DNA from: Liopterus haemorrhoidalis
Taxonomy: Eukaryota > Arthropoda > Insecta > Coleoptera > Dytiscidae
Assembly (NCBI GenBank): GCA_963971575.1
Contig: OZ020624.1
Coordinates: forward strand, 3,663,001-3,727,000
DNA: 64,000 nt
Direction of reading: 5' to 3'
Shown here: positions 20,706 to 31,310 of the stretch, in pieces
Position numbering within the stretch: position 1 is the stretch's first letter
Layout of the letters: every line of letters starts with the position of its first letter
The notes under the pieces: model-generated
The model's database searches: none
The model's input: the letters and a program-made list of their open reading frames with translations, nothing else
Told to the model about the DNA's origin: nothing
Program-made: the position numbers and the translations under genes

Positions 20706-22126
20706 TTCTGTTTAGGGGAGTTACCCCGCAACCTAATGATTTTTGGTTTACCCTTAGGTTGCGGGTCTACAGCCATTTTCTCGGCTACACTTTCATTTGG
20801 TAGTCGAGGTGTTTTGATGGACACACTGGACTCCTTTTTTGATTGTTTGGCTCTCACTGGTATCCAGTGAGAACCAACGGATCCCTTATCAGTTTCCTTT
20901 TCAGGAGTAACTGATGAGGGTTTAGTAGAAGCGACCATTCTCTGGTCGCTTCTCGTTTGTGGAGAAGACTGTGGTGTCTTCTCCTTAGGTGGTTGGGAGA
21001 ACTGGGGTTGAGTGCGTTCTCCTTTAGGGGAGGGGGATTTATTCAGACCCGATCCCCCAGGTTGTGGGGTCTGAATTTTGGTCTCTGGGACCAATACCAC
21101 CTTTTCCTTCGCAGTATTTGTGGCAACTGTTACTGCTGCTGCAGTTGTCGGACGAGGCACTAACTCTGTCTGAGTTTGGACACTTGCAGTTCGCTTTGCA
21201 GCTACTTGCGCGAAAGATTTCGCGAAAGTAACCGGCGCGCTCTCTTTGTATTTCCTCTTGGCGTCGAAATACGGTATCCTGTCCTGCGTTCTAATGACCT
21301 GTATTGCCTTCTCCTCCAAGTACGTTGGGCAGTGGCGTGAAGTAGAGGCATGCGCCCCTTTGCAGTTCACGCAGTGTGCCGCGTTTGGACAAGTTTCAAC
21401 TTCATGTTGATCCTGTCCGCAGTTGGCACAGATGGTGTGCTTACCACAACGACTTGAGGTGTGCCCATAACGCTGACACTTGTAGCATCGCATCGGGTTG
21501 GGATAGTAGGGGCGAACGCTACAAACGTTATACCCCACCCTTACCGATGTTGGACACTTGGTACCAGCGAAGGACACCACCATGGAGATCGAAGGCTTGC
21601 CGTTACGAGGGTTGAGCTTCCTGCATTCAATGACACCTTGCGATGCCATTTCCTGCACGAACTCTTCCTCCGTAACATACGCCAGGTCACGATCCGTTAC
21701 GACGCCTTTCGAACAATTCAGTGCCTTATGCGGCTGTACTGAAATGCCAAACTCAGAAAACTTCACTAATTTTTGCAGCGTTGACGACGCTTCAGTCTCT
21801 GCTTCTATTAGCAGTGTACCGTCCGACAACTTACGCACCGACTTTATACCAGTAGAGCACGTATTTCTCAACGTTCGGGCAACGAAGAAAGGGGACATCT
21901 CCTTAAAAGACTTACCCTCTTCTTGTACCTTCACGACGAGAAATCGTGGTACTGGCGCACAATACTCAACTTGCCTTTTTCCTTCTGCCTTCTTGGCAGC
22001 TGGCCTAACACATCCCTCGTCGGATGACTGAGCATCACGACGAGGTCTCTTGTTTGATTTTTTACGGAGTTTACTCTCACTAGTGGCGGAATTTAAGAAA
22101 TTTTTATCCCTCCGGGTAGTCGCCAT
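20702..22126 (-). CDS. I-like LINE ORF1: gag-like RNA-binding protein with three CCHC knuckles
   Basis: A 474-residue protein expected to package element RNA. The N-terminal third is basic (KKSNKRPRR). A central region (about 85-200) with VRKLSDGTLLIEAET resembles the RRM-like fold of LINE gag proteins. Three zinc knuckles follow from about residue 214: CYKCQRYGHTSSRC, CANCGQDQHEVETC and CVNCKGAHASTSRHC, spaced CX2CX4HX4C, CX2CX4HX4C and CX2CX3HX6C. The C-terminal 170 residues are low-complexity, rich in Ser, Pro, Thr and Lys, and end in a basic patch. The ATG at 22126 is the first in a long open frame. The stop TGA overlaps the ORF2 ATG. Confidence 0.94.
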   Translation of the reverse strand: MATTRRDKNFLNSATSESKLRKKSNKRPRRDAQSSDEGCVRPAAKKAEGKRQVEYCAPVPRFLVVKVQEEGKSFKEMSPFFVARTLRNTCSTGIKSVRKLSDGTLLIEAETEASSTLQKLVKFSEFGISVQPHKALNCSKGVVTDRDLAYVTEEEFVQEMASQGVIECRKLNPRNGKPSISMVVSFAGTKCPTSVRVGYNVCSVRPYYPNPMRCYKCQRYGHTSSRCGKHTICANCGQDQHEVETCPNAAHCVNCKGAHASTSRHCPTYLEEKAIQVIRTQDRIPYFDAKRKYKESAPVTFAKSFAQVAAKRTASVQTQTELVPRPTTAAAVTVATNTAKEKVVLVPETKIQTPQPGGSGLNKSPSPKGERTQPQFSQPPKEKTPQSSPQTRSDQRMVASTKPSSVTPEKETDKGSVGSHWIPVRAKQSKKESSVSIKTPRLPNESVAEKMAVDPQPKGKPKIIRLRGNSPKQK

Positions 22127-22664
22127 ACCCGTATACTAAGTTTCATCACCCTGCCATGCCCACCCACCAGGGAGCCCCACACAGGGGACGTTGGCCGCAA
22201 ACCGGCTCATTGCGCCAGGCATGTCAGGATGGTATAGCATCGGAGGAAGTAGTCACGGGCTGCTCGACCCGCTCGAGAACCAGTAGTAGCCAACTCTGGA
22301 ACCGGGCGAGCTGCATCCGCTCCCACAGACCCCCGAATACTTGTCTAGTGGCACGGCATTACCCCGGCATCCACGATCCAGTAGTGGAGCCACTCTATTC
22401 ATGAACCGTGACACCAGCCGATTGACTGAGCTGACCAGACTCAGCCTCCCGTTTTACCGAATCCGAGGCCAAAGAAGGCGTGTTGGGATCGTACTGTCCG
22501 CGGGCAGCAGTCTCCCTCAACCGACCAGGACCCTCTTCTCCGGCGTTACGGGTCTCCACGCACGGCAAACACGTGGGTAGGAATTTAAGTGGGAGATCAA
22601 AGAGACAACAGATAAGCCTATTCCCACAATCGGCTTCTCTGAACTGTCTCCTCCCAAATGATAT

Positions 22665-22822
22665 GTGATTCAGGGTACGTGGGATCATCAGGCCCAAAAG
22701 CTCTATATGGTCAGGTGATGCGACCATTATGAACTTCCCTTGCGTGATTGAGGGTACGCGGGATCATCAGGCCCGAAAGCTCGACAAATGGCCAGGTGTT
22801 ATGGCCATTATGAACTTCCCCT
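22665..22822 (-). repeat. Two 79-bp tandem repeats at the LINE 5' end
   Basis: Units 22665-22743 and 22744-22822 both contain GGGATCATCAGGCCC and GGCCATTATGAACTTCCC-like sequence with scattered differences. They are the first transcribed sequence of the LINE, next to the 5' TSD at 22829-22841. Tandem monomers at a LINE 5' end often carry the internal promoter; that role here is inference. Confidence 0.9.
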
Positions 22823-23337
22823 GCGGGAAACAAGTTATTTTGAAGTTACTAAGTGTAGCAACTGCTTTCTGTTAGTTATTATCCATAATAACTTTCTTAG
22901 CAACTAGTTACTAATTTCGTAGCAACTTTTCTCTTACAGAATACGAATTTCGTGAAAGTTACTAAAATAGTTACTGACCTTGTATTTAGCAACTTTTATT
23001 GTAACTTTTTCGTAGTAACTTGCTTACAGAATTGGGCCGAATATCTGTATCATATTAATGCCTAAATATATTACTGCTATACTACTATTTATAATCCTAT
23101 AAATACACGAAATCAGAAGGAGCTTATGACTAAAACAACCAATGGAAGCCATAAGCGCAATTTTCAAAATCTTATTGATCCTTGCTATATAAATTGCACA
23201 TATTTAGAAACCTATATAATGGTATTAGGCATTCGAATTAAAATTAACAAAAAAAATATTTTAACTAAAAATTTGTTTCGACGTCCAAAATAATCATCAT
23301 AATGTGTGAAAATTCACACTTCATATCAATTTTTATA

Positions 23338-24489
23338 TATTGGCACTACCGATGCGAAATTACTTGCGGAAGGAAAGACATTTAACCGAATACATGCGCA
23401 TCTCTAGTACTCTTGTTTTTTTAACGAGTTGGCCACGTCCCGTATATGGGTCTGTGATACTTATGATATACTTACAAAACCCTGAAATGTGTGAGGTCAC
23501 ACATAATTTTTTTGGCTCATATTTTAGAACACAACCAAAAATCGCCGTTCAAATTTCCCGCACCAGGTGTTGCCCACTGTAACAACGTTCTATCCATATT
23601 TTAGTTTCACATAGTTAAACTGTCAACAGTTGAGTATAGTACATGGATTTAGTTTTATTACGTTTATTTCCATGGTTTCGTGTTTTAGCTGTTTATTGTT
23701 AATTCCTAAGAAATTAATAACCAATCAAATAATAATCGTTAAGCAAATATAACAATTTTTTAAAGCAATATTGTTAGTATTGTTAGTTGTGGAATAGAAA
23801 CTAGCGAATAAGCTGGTATAATGAATTCGGAGCGAAGTAAGGTTGAAGTGGCTTATTAGTGGAACTTTTGAAACATGCAAACAGCATTGAGTTCGTTCCA
23901 CGAGTCGCTTTCATCGCCCGGCTTTAAAAATACATTATATGTGGTTTCCATGTCCCAGTTTCTGTTATTGTTATAAGCCAACTCTATATGCTGTTCGCTC
24001 TACACCCTATACCCTACGACCTACGACCCACGACCCACGCCCAATGTTACCTAATACAATTTTCATAACTAGCAATTTAACGTTCTACCGGATATCCATA
24101 GAGTTATGAATATATTGAGAGTGGAAAACATTTCAGAATAATGGAAAAATGGTTAAAGTGCCGTAGATGCATATTTTTCTCTTACCAACGGTGTTTTCAA
24201 TGTTCAAAATGGCACTTAATTTCAATAATGATATTGATATAGATATTTTCATATCGGTTCAAATATGGGAAAATAATCGTTAATATATTCAATACTGTGT
24301 TTTTGTAAAATGAGCAAAATTAAGAAGGTCGATCAAATATATCAAGACTCTAGAATCATTAACATTTGACTTTTATTAACTTTTTAATAAATCAGATGTA
24401 TCAACCACAGAATACGTAATCAAATAAGATACCGTCTCTTAGAGATGTTCGAAACAGTGATTTTTAAAAAACGTCGTGATAAGTGACCG
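23338..24489. other. Mostly unassigned; one Helentron-like terminal fragment
   Basis: ATACTTACAAAACCCTGAAA followed by TGTGTGAGGTCACACATAAT at about 23467-23508 is a Helentron-like hairpin end. The rest has no recognisable gene. A CTACGACCYACGACCCACG-like simple repeat lies near 24015-24040. Confidence 0.5.
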
Positions 24490-25870
24490 TTTTTAGGGTT
24501 TTGTAGGTATAACCAGCAAAAAACCTTATAACGGCAATTAAAGGCAATGAAGCGGCAGATGCAGCTGCAAAAGCCACCTACCACAGACCTATGATTGATG
24601 TGAGTTTCATATTTCCAGTTGACGCAAAGAGTCATCTGAAACATCTGATTTTAGCCAATCATGAGTGGAGTAGCATAAGAAAGTTGAGACAGATTAAGAG
24701 AGACGTTAAATCATGGTTAAATTCTTCCTGCAGGAGCATATATCGAGAGTTCAAAAAAAACACATCTTCTTATTAATGAAAAAATAAATATTTTTTTACC
24801 GACCGCCAACATATATAAGGAAGGTATTGTGATCATACCGATTTTGACATTTCGAGATTTTGATGGATCTCCACGAATTGAGATCCCTATATAACATTTT
24901 GACTATTTTTAGCATGATATCTGTCGGTCTGTCTGTCCGTCTGTCTGTGTACATGTGCAGAGCAAATTCGGCTGAAAGTATTTTTATGAAACTTCATATT
25001 TAAGCTTCTACCATCAGTGGCACGAGTTAAGCCGGTTGACGAAAAATGGGAGTTTACTCGTGTCGATTTTAAGATTTTTGCGAACATTTCTCAACAGAAA
25101 CAACTTTTATTTGAGACATTTTTTGATAAAACGAAAACAAATTGAAAAATTTTTTCTGTCTCAATTTTTTCATACTTAAATGTAACGTTTCCATGGTCAT
25201 GATAAATAATATCTCTGTTAGAAAATATTAGGCCAAGTTATTTCTACTCTGCTGCTAGAATGTATTTTATATAAGTACTTTATGATTGCGGTCGGTCCTG
25301 TGGTGGCCACAGCTGATTTTTTTTAAATTGTGAGTGGGGTATCAAATAAAATCTCATAATGCGATAGACAAAAAAAATATTTTTGTATAACAATTTTTTA
25401 TGAGATTTTCGCAAAATATATGTAAAAAAAAAACTTTTGTCCCTACGCTATCTTCCCAAGGGGTCTACAAATCTTGATAATGTACATTGATGGGAACCGG
25501 AATAGTACAGACATTTTGGATCAGTTTTTCGATTAGTTTTTCGGAAAATATTTTTTTTATGTCGTTGAAAAAAATAATATTTAAAAAAAATTTATTGTGT
25601 AGTATCAAAAGAAAGCTCTTAAAATGTAAAAACGAAAAGTAGTTAAAAATTCGATTCTTTTAACACGATATTAGTCAAAAATGTGCTAAATAAACCCTTG
25701 TCCTCCACCCTTTTACCCAAAGGGGTTAAACTAAAAATCTGAAAAAATTATAGGTAATGTATATTGATCAGAGCCGGAAATGTACGAGAGGAATTTTTGA
25801 TCAGATTGTGGTTTTGGAAAATATTGCAGTTTTTTTTTTTAATTAATTATTTTCTTAATTAATGGCTAAA
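24490..25870 (+). mobile_element. Mosaic of Helentron-like type A and type B sequence
   Basis: It opens with TTTTTAGGGTTTTGTAGGTA (24490) and the ACCTTATAACG block, is interrupted at 24538 by an I-LINE fragment, and at 24798 switches to the type B end (ACCGACCGCCAACATATATA) with TGTCTGTCCGTCTG and AGCAAATTCGGCTGAAAG. From about 25320 it follows type A interior blocks (AGTGGGGTATCAAAT, CTGAAAAAATTATAGGTAAT). Order and breaks suggest repeated insertion of related elements into each other. Confidence 0.65.
24538..24752 (+). pseudogene. I-like LINE fragment (RNase H to C-terminal region)
   Basis: The translation runs KGNEAADAAAKATYHRPMID, then VSFIFPVDAKSHLKHLIL, then KLRQIKRDVKSW. It aligns with the C-terminal RNase H segment of ORF2 at 17010-20705 with clear divergence and a short deletion, so it comes from an older copy of the same family. 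It is embedded in Helentron-like sequence. The ORF is truncated at both ends. Confidence 0.88.
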
Positions 25871-26574
25871 TTATGGCTCGTTAAGTTTTTTTTACTATGC
25901 TTTTTTCTATATATGCATTAAGCAGATGCCCCCCTTTGTCTCCTACAATTTTGTTATTTACTATTTTTTTATATATCTACTAATAAAAAAAAATATTGAC
26001 CATGTCCCATATCACTGTTACACCTGGTATGTCCCCGACTATGCGTCCTGTGTAGGTCAAATGTGTCAAGTTATGTTTTGATGAGACCTACATATTTAAT
26101 TTCCAATGTTCTAGTGTCAAATAATCATATTTAAAATTCAATAAATAAAAATTTAGTTATAATCTCGGGTTTCATATGTAGTTATATAGTAGCACAGTCG
26201 TAACCGTTATAACAACGAGCAGTTCTACTGAAATAGCCATAATAATTAATCTGTAGTACACAGCGGCACCCGTTATGATAACATAAGCATCATTTAACCA
26301 GGTAATACCGCCACTATGGTCTCTGTATCTCATTATCTCTATGGATCAAATGAAGGTGCACTGCCATGCTTGTGATACATACTTCGTTAGATGTGTACCT
26401 ATTCTCCGCCATCTATTACCATCAACATTAACTATATCTCTATTGTTATGGATATTGAAAAGCACAATGAATTCCAAAACTACCATAGAAAATATTAAAT
26501 AATGGATTTTCAAATATAAAACACTCATTTGAAAGCAGTCAGATGTAGAATTAATATCAAAAAGCTGGATAATG
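25871..26574. other. Unassigned stretch
   Basis: AT-rich, no recognised coding motif or element end. Confidence 0.4.
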
Positions 26575-26835
26575 GTCCAGCTGATGAGTAGAACGTCTCT
26601 CAGTCCAATAGGGTAATGAAACATTGTCATTTATAAAATACTGAATAAGTTGTGTCCAATGGACGAGTAGAACGTCTTCATCAGCCCAACAGTGTAATGA
26701 ACTATTGCCATTTATAAAATACTAAATAAGTTATGCCCAGTGGATGAGTAGAACGTCTTCACCAGTCCCACAGTGTAATGAAATATTGCCATTTATTATT
26801 TACTGAATAAGTTGTGTCTGGTGGACTAGTAGAAC
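26575..26835. repeat. About 80-bp tandem repeat, 3.3 units
   Basis: Unit starts near 26575, 26654, 26735 and 26815. Each unit carries GAGTAGAACGTCT, CAGT.YAA..GTGTAATGAA-like sequence and TTGCCATTTATAAAATACT with point differences. Single related units occur at about 27050-27080 and 29617-29690, so the unit is also dispersed. Confidence 0.88.
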
Positions 26836-26839
26836 TAAT

Positions 26840-27040
26840 AGGTAGACTATTACTGTGGATAGGATATGTGATTAGGAAATAAAACAGAATGGTTAAGATA
26901 ATCTGGAAAGGAAAACTGAACATCCGTTGTCCATCGGAAAGACTTGGCAAAAGATGGAGGGATCTGCTAACCAAAGATCTAACAAGTATTGATATATTTG
27001 TGACATAGAAAGATATTATAAATAAAAGATCAAGATGAAG
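26840..27040 (+). pseudogene. LINE C-terminal fragment (RTE-like)
   Basis: Plus-strand translation gives WIGYVIRK, a stop, then MVKIIWKGKLNIRCPSERLG and KRWRDLLTKDLTSIDI. This is the GHV.R...RGRPR.RW.D pattern seen at the C terminus of RTE-like LINEs and in the 3658-4005 fragment of this window. It is short, carries stops and adjoins the 80-bp tandem repeat. Confidence 0.55.
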
Positions 27041-27554
27041 ACCTTATGTGAATGGGACGTCTTCACCAGTCGAACAATTTTTTGAAAAAGTTAGTTAACC
27101 AAAAAAAAAAAAAATAAAGAAATTTAATTTGAAAACAAAAATAATAAATAATCATCAATAAAAGGTAAATTTAGCATAAATTTATTTAAAAAATAACATT
27201 TTAAAATTAAGAAACGGTCAAGGTTACTCAAAGACGATCTTTTTTAAGACAAATTTGAAGACGCCTAAAATAACCTTTAGCTTTCAACTGAGGTGAACTG
27301 TATAGTCATCAAAGCGTCCAGCAAATTTTAAAGATTTTTTGTTGTTTCCTGTACTCTCGTATATATATATATGTTTTCAACAGCCAAAATGACAGGGTGT
27401 ATGCTGCAAGTTCATGAAACGCTTGTGAAGAAGGACCAAGGATCCAGAGGGATCATTACCCTGCTTCAGTTTTGGTTTGATGGGGCGGAAGCTATGACGG
27501 TAAGAAGTTTCATTTTTACGAAAAATGGATAAAAACGTCGGTAAAAGTCTACTA
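27041..27554. other. Unassigned stretch
   Basis: No recognised family. It contains one more GGGACGTCTTCACCAGTC unit related to the 80-bp repeat. The sequence just upstream of the TIR element at 27563 may be coding-like on the plus strand (ending near 27550), but I cannot identify it. Confidence 0.35.
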
Positions 27555-27562
27555 AAAAAACG

Positions 27563-28644
27563 GGTTAATGTTCCGTATAAGTCCACCAGGCATAACTCGT
27601 CAGACAGAACGTGTATGCTAGTTGGAATGAGATATGGTCTTGACGAAGCGCCGCCCCTTTCTTTCAAAATATAACATTTACGATTCTGAAATCTAAATAA
27701 GTACTTGATAGTTATACGTTTTGAAATCCAAGCAATTATTTAATAAGTGTTTGTTAACATTTAGCTCATATTAACGTTTTTAAAGAAAAACTTGAATAAC
27801 GAAATTTCAGTATTTATACGCTTAAAGTCATATTTAAATAGTTTGAATGAGATTTATAGTATACATATGTTGAAAAACACTAACTTTATTAAAAGAGAGA
27901 ATCCTCAAATTATCAATATATTCCGACCTACTAATTTCATGCCTAAAATAGGACATTCCGTTTTTCATCGCATTCATACATACCAAATTATGTAAATGTA
28001 TTAAAAATGTATAAAGCATTTATATATCTTCAATATATGCAAACAAACAATGATAAAACTAGTAGGCAAATCCAGCGCGGTGAAAATCGCCACAGAATAC
28101 CTTTTTATATAAAATTATCCATCCTTTTTATAACTCTTTGAAGTTGTACGCGATAAAATTTAGCTATCACATTTTGGGTTTAAATTTGGGAAAAAATGGA
28201 TAGCATTTAGATCACATTGCAATTATATAAATCCCCCTGATTTATTCCCAGTCTTCAGTTATTCCCAGATTTAGTCCCAATCATTTTATTATGATTTGTT
28301 CCCAGACCCCTTCTGGGAACTTTTTGGGACATTTACATTCAGACACAATCAGACCCTCATTCATACAACATCTTAACACCTCTTTAATATCCTTACTCTC
28401 CATATTACTTAAAAAATTGAAATAATTATCAGCCATTTTCCAAGTTTTAGGAACTAACTATGTAAATAACACCTGTGTAGACACCGTTCTCCCTTGATTC
28501 TAAATTGCACAAAAGTTGTGTCTGATTACACCGAGCACATATGCAAGAATGACTACTATTGGTTCCCCACTCTTACATATATTCTATTCTAAACATACAG
28601 CCTAGTTCTAATTTGACGCGGTGGACTTATACGGAACATTAACC
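27563..28644. mobile_element. Unclassified TIR element with 8-bp TSD
   Basis: The ends are exact 25-bp inverted repeats (left start GGTTAATGTTCCGTATAAGT). AAAAAACG flanks both sides (27555-27562 and 28645-28652). The 8-bp TSD fits hAT, P or Merlin superfamilies, but the TIR does not start with the CAG typical of hAT. Internal sequence (1082 bp) has no recognised transposase. A TCCCAG-rich segment lies at 28248-28325. Confidence 0.82.
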
Positions 28645-28652
28645 AAAAAACG

Positions 28653-30132
28653 TGTTCAAGTCGATAGTTAAAGAAATGAACAACTCTTTTTTCGCTGGTC
28701 ATCATTGAAGTTTCCAGCAATATTAAGCGCTATCCCATAATGTGAAGGCTACGCAGCAGTGTCTTGAAAGCAATTTAACAGATTATTTCTCCTGCTTATT
28801 GGCCACCTAGAAATTCTGACTTCAACTCCCTTGACTAAAAATTTTGATCTGTGCTTCAGGATATGACTGGCGAGAAGAGAGACCTTAAATCGCTATTGTG
28901 AAGTGCTCCCTGATGAAGGCATAGGAGGGTTTTTCTGTAGAAAAACATCGTTATTCTATTGACGTATGGCCGCAAAATTAGTTAATAATAGTCGTAAATT
29001 AACGCGTTCTGTAATATTTAATCGATTTCTAGTTTTTCTTAATAAATTGTTAACGTGACTAAATCCTGCCTCAACCAAGTAAGAACTAGGAAAAGCTTAA
29101 AATAATAGTTCGGTGATACGAATTAATTTGACGTATTTTTTTGCGAATATATTTACAATTCCAAACTTTGGCATAACCACTTGCTTGAAAATTGTTTTTA
29201 TCTTCCAAATTCTCCTTCAGTTCAATCAATCCTTCTTGTAGCTTCAATCAAGTCTTCTCAATAGACCCCTGATAGACCACTGGAATACTATAGTCCCTTT
29301 TTAAACTGCCATAGACCCCCAAGGGGTCCACCTGGACCCCGTTGGGAATTCCTGTACTAAAGCATCATATGGGACCACTGAAAAATAGTAACTATGGTAA
29401 GGCTGAATTTATACATAAATGTGTTTGATTATTAAGTAGAGTTAATAGGGAATTGTGTGTAAAATAATATTACTTTTATTGACCTGCATTGCCCTTCGTA
29501 TAGCGAGGTATGGGTTTAGATATTTTTATTTTATTATTTTCTGAGAAAATTTCGTTTTTTTCCAGGATGCAGAAATTAAAACAATTTACGGGAATTCTCA
29601 GGAGAGAATAACCCTCTGTGTTCAATGGACGACTAGAACCTGTTCACCCTTCCAACAATATAATGAAACATCCAGTCCAACAGAATGAACAACAAATGAA
29701 AATTTCCAAGCAACCCGTTGATTGCAAGCAGCGTTGTGTTATTTTAGTATATTCGTCTAGTACATGACCTCCTTCTAGGCAACAAATAAGCAACAATACA
29801 GCGGAGGCATCCCAAGTGACAGAAATGTTCGTAGTATGGTGATGTTACATTTGCAGCTCGGCTAAGTGCTTTCTGAAATTCACCGCAAAGGTGACGGTCT
29901 CTCAGCCTCAGCCACACACGTAACCCTCTGTTATTTAACTATGAACAGCGTTACCGCATTCACACGGCACGGAACACAGCTCTCGCCAACATACAGTCTT
30001 TATTGCTTTAGTGATATATTGTTTTATTTGTCGGGGCATATATGAATATGTGCTTATGTTATGTTACTCTCAACCCCATTTACAAACTAACTTCATTTTC
30101 ATTCTTTAACTCAATATCTGCAGAACGATAAA
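28653..30132. other. Unassigned stretch with a hAT-like end fragment
   Basis: Around 29265-29355, TAGACCCCCAAGGGGTCCAC and CTGGACCCCGTTGGGAATTC resemble Charlie-type hAT termini, without a matching second end. A unit related to the 80-bp repeat lies at 29617-29690. No gene is seen. Confidence 0.4.
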
Positions 30133-31079
30133 GTGATCGTGATAATAGCTGGCACTACATATACCAAAAATCAAATAGAAAATGTACAAAAGAGATTTGT
30201 AAGAAACCTTACCCTGAAATTAACCGGTACATATCCTTTTCGTATATCTTATGCAAACCAGTTAAAAAACCTAGCTGTCAATAATAGCAAGAAATTTCAA
30301 CCATTAGAATGGAGACGCGACATCTACACTTTGAATTTTGCGTTTATAGTATTTAATAATAAACTAGATATAATATATGTTTCACAGATTGTTGGCATTT
30401 CAAAAGAATTTTAACCTCTTAGCTGAATTGCAACACGGGTTTGTTAAAAACAAGAGCGCTATTACTGCTATCAGTAGCTTCAATGAAAAAATTATATCAC
30501 TCCTCGAGCTAAAACAAAATCCTCTGGCTATTTTCTGTGACCTTAGTCGTGCTTTTGATTGTTAGTCACAGTATACTTCTAAAGAAACTCGAACTTTATG
30601 GCCTGCGTGGCATTGTTTTAGACTGGTTCAGATCCTATCTACATGGTCGCTCTCAATATGTGATTATAAAAAATAGTGGGAATGATTCTGAAGCTACATC
30701 CTCTATTCAATCACTTAGTATTGGTGTACTGCAGGGTTCTATACTGGGCCCGACGCTCTTCATTATTTTTACTAATGACCTTGTCAGAATCATCAATAAT
30801 GCTATGACTATAATGTACGCCGATGATACCTCGATAATTACTAGTAGCCAAAACTTAGAACAGGTCTTAGAAGATGCACAAAATCTACTCACTGCATTGT
30901 TTGAATGGTTGTACGTTAACAAACTGTGTCTTAATTTCAATAAAACTGTTTTCATGGTTTTTTATGCTTGTAGAATTTTTCATGCGGATTTAAATCATTT
31001 GGCTTTGGACAATACCACAATCAATTGTGTTAATATTTCCAAGTTTTTAGGACTAAATATCCAGTCCACACTTAAATAG
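30133..31079 (+). pseudogene. Jockey/CR1-type LINE fragments, rearranged
   Basis: Segment 1 (30133-30365) reads IENVQKRFVRNLTLKLTG, YPFRISYANQLKNLAV and WRRDIYTLNFAFIVFNNKLD, which is normally the C-terminal part of ORF2. Segment 2 (30377-31079) reads LQHGFVKNKSAITAI, FCDLSRAFDC (then a frameshift), LYGLRGIVLDWFRSYL, VLQGSILGPTLFIIF and MYADDTSIIT, which is the RT core. The catalytic YADD is intact. The C-terminal piece lies upstream of the RT core, so the region is rearranged or made of two insertions. Confidence 0.8.
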
Positions 31080-31094
31080 GATACTCACTGCCAA

Positions 31095-31310
31095 ATTCTC
31101 GATTTTGCATGAACATTTAGCTGTGAAAAAGATCTGTTCCCGATAGATTCCGCATAATTTGACCGAAGCTCAAAAAAGGCTCGTGTTGATTGGTGTAAGG
31201 GAATGCTAAAAAATTCAACCTAGGCACTGCAAAATCCGTATACAACATCATTCAGGTGACGAAACTTGGATTTATTTATATGAACCGGAAACTAAGCAAC
31301 AATCCCCTGT
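31095..31310 (+). pseudogene. Mariner transposase fragment (first catalytic Asp region)
   Basis: Frames read LAVKKICSR, IPHNLTEAQKRL, VDWC, then GDETWIYLYEPETKQQ, typical of the region around the first catalytic Asp (TGDETWIY) of DD34D mariners. Stops and frameshifts separate the pieces. No TIR is seen and the rest of the gene is missing. Confidence 0.78.

Larger units (their letters stand above)
16693..22828 (-). mobile_element. Full-length I-like LINE retrotransposon with 13-bp TSD
   Basis: The 13-bp repeat AACAAGTTATTTT lies at 16680-16692 and 22829-22841. The element reads right to left: a 5' UTR of about 700 bp with two 79-bp repeats, ORF1 (22126-20702), ORF2 (20705-17010), a 3' UTR of about 315 bp, and a 3' tail of tandem TTAG/CTAA repeats (about 16691-16710) in place of poly(A). 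Short-unit tails, an apurinic/apyrimidinic endonuclease, RNase H and a gag-like ORF1 fit the I/Nimb part of the I superfamily. Both ORFs are open and the TSD copies are perfect, so the insertion is recent and possibly competent. A diverged relative survives at 24538-24752. Confidence 0.94.
15638..23039. mobile_element. TIR DNA element with AAT TSD, interrupted by an I-like LINE
   Basis: The left end CGGCCCGATTCTGTAA and the right end TTACAGAATTGGGCCG are inverted. Both subterminal arms (15638-15805 and about 22842-23039) are rich in related AGTTACTA, GTTGCTAC and GTAACTTT motifs. AAT flanks both sides (15635-15637 and 23040-23042). The empty-site paralogue near 56811-56813 has a single copy, so a 3-bp TSD is well supported. 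Removing the LINE leaves about 1250 bp. The remaining interior (15806-16679) shows no transposase. The 3-bp TSD suggests a PIF/Harbinger relative, but AAT instead of TAA/TTA leaves this open. Confidence 0.85.
14780..23337 (+). mobile_element. Helentron-like (HINE type A) element interrupted by a 7.4-kb nested insertion
   Basis: The 5' end has TTTTTAGGGTTTTGTAGGTA, TATGACCAAAAAACCC, a GTCT tract at 14830-14853, and the block around GTTGAAATTTGGCATGCTTA. The 3' end (23300-23337) has the palindrome GTGTGAAAATTCACAC and TTCATATCAATTTTT. Everything from 15638 to 23042 is a later insertion. The minus-strand paralogue at 56481-57425 is contiguous across that point. A tRNA-like segment lies at 15326-15400. 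Confidence 0.85.

Noticed and set aside
17491..22727. Plus-strand and alternative-frame ORFs across the LINE
   Set aside because: They overlap the two long, motif-bearing minus-strand ORFs and show no family motifs of their own.
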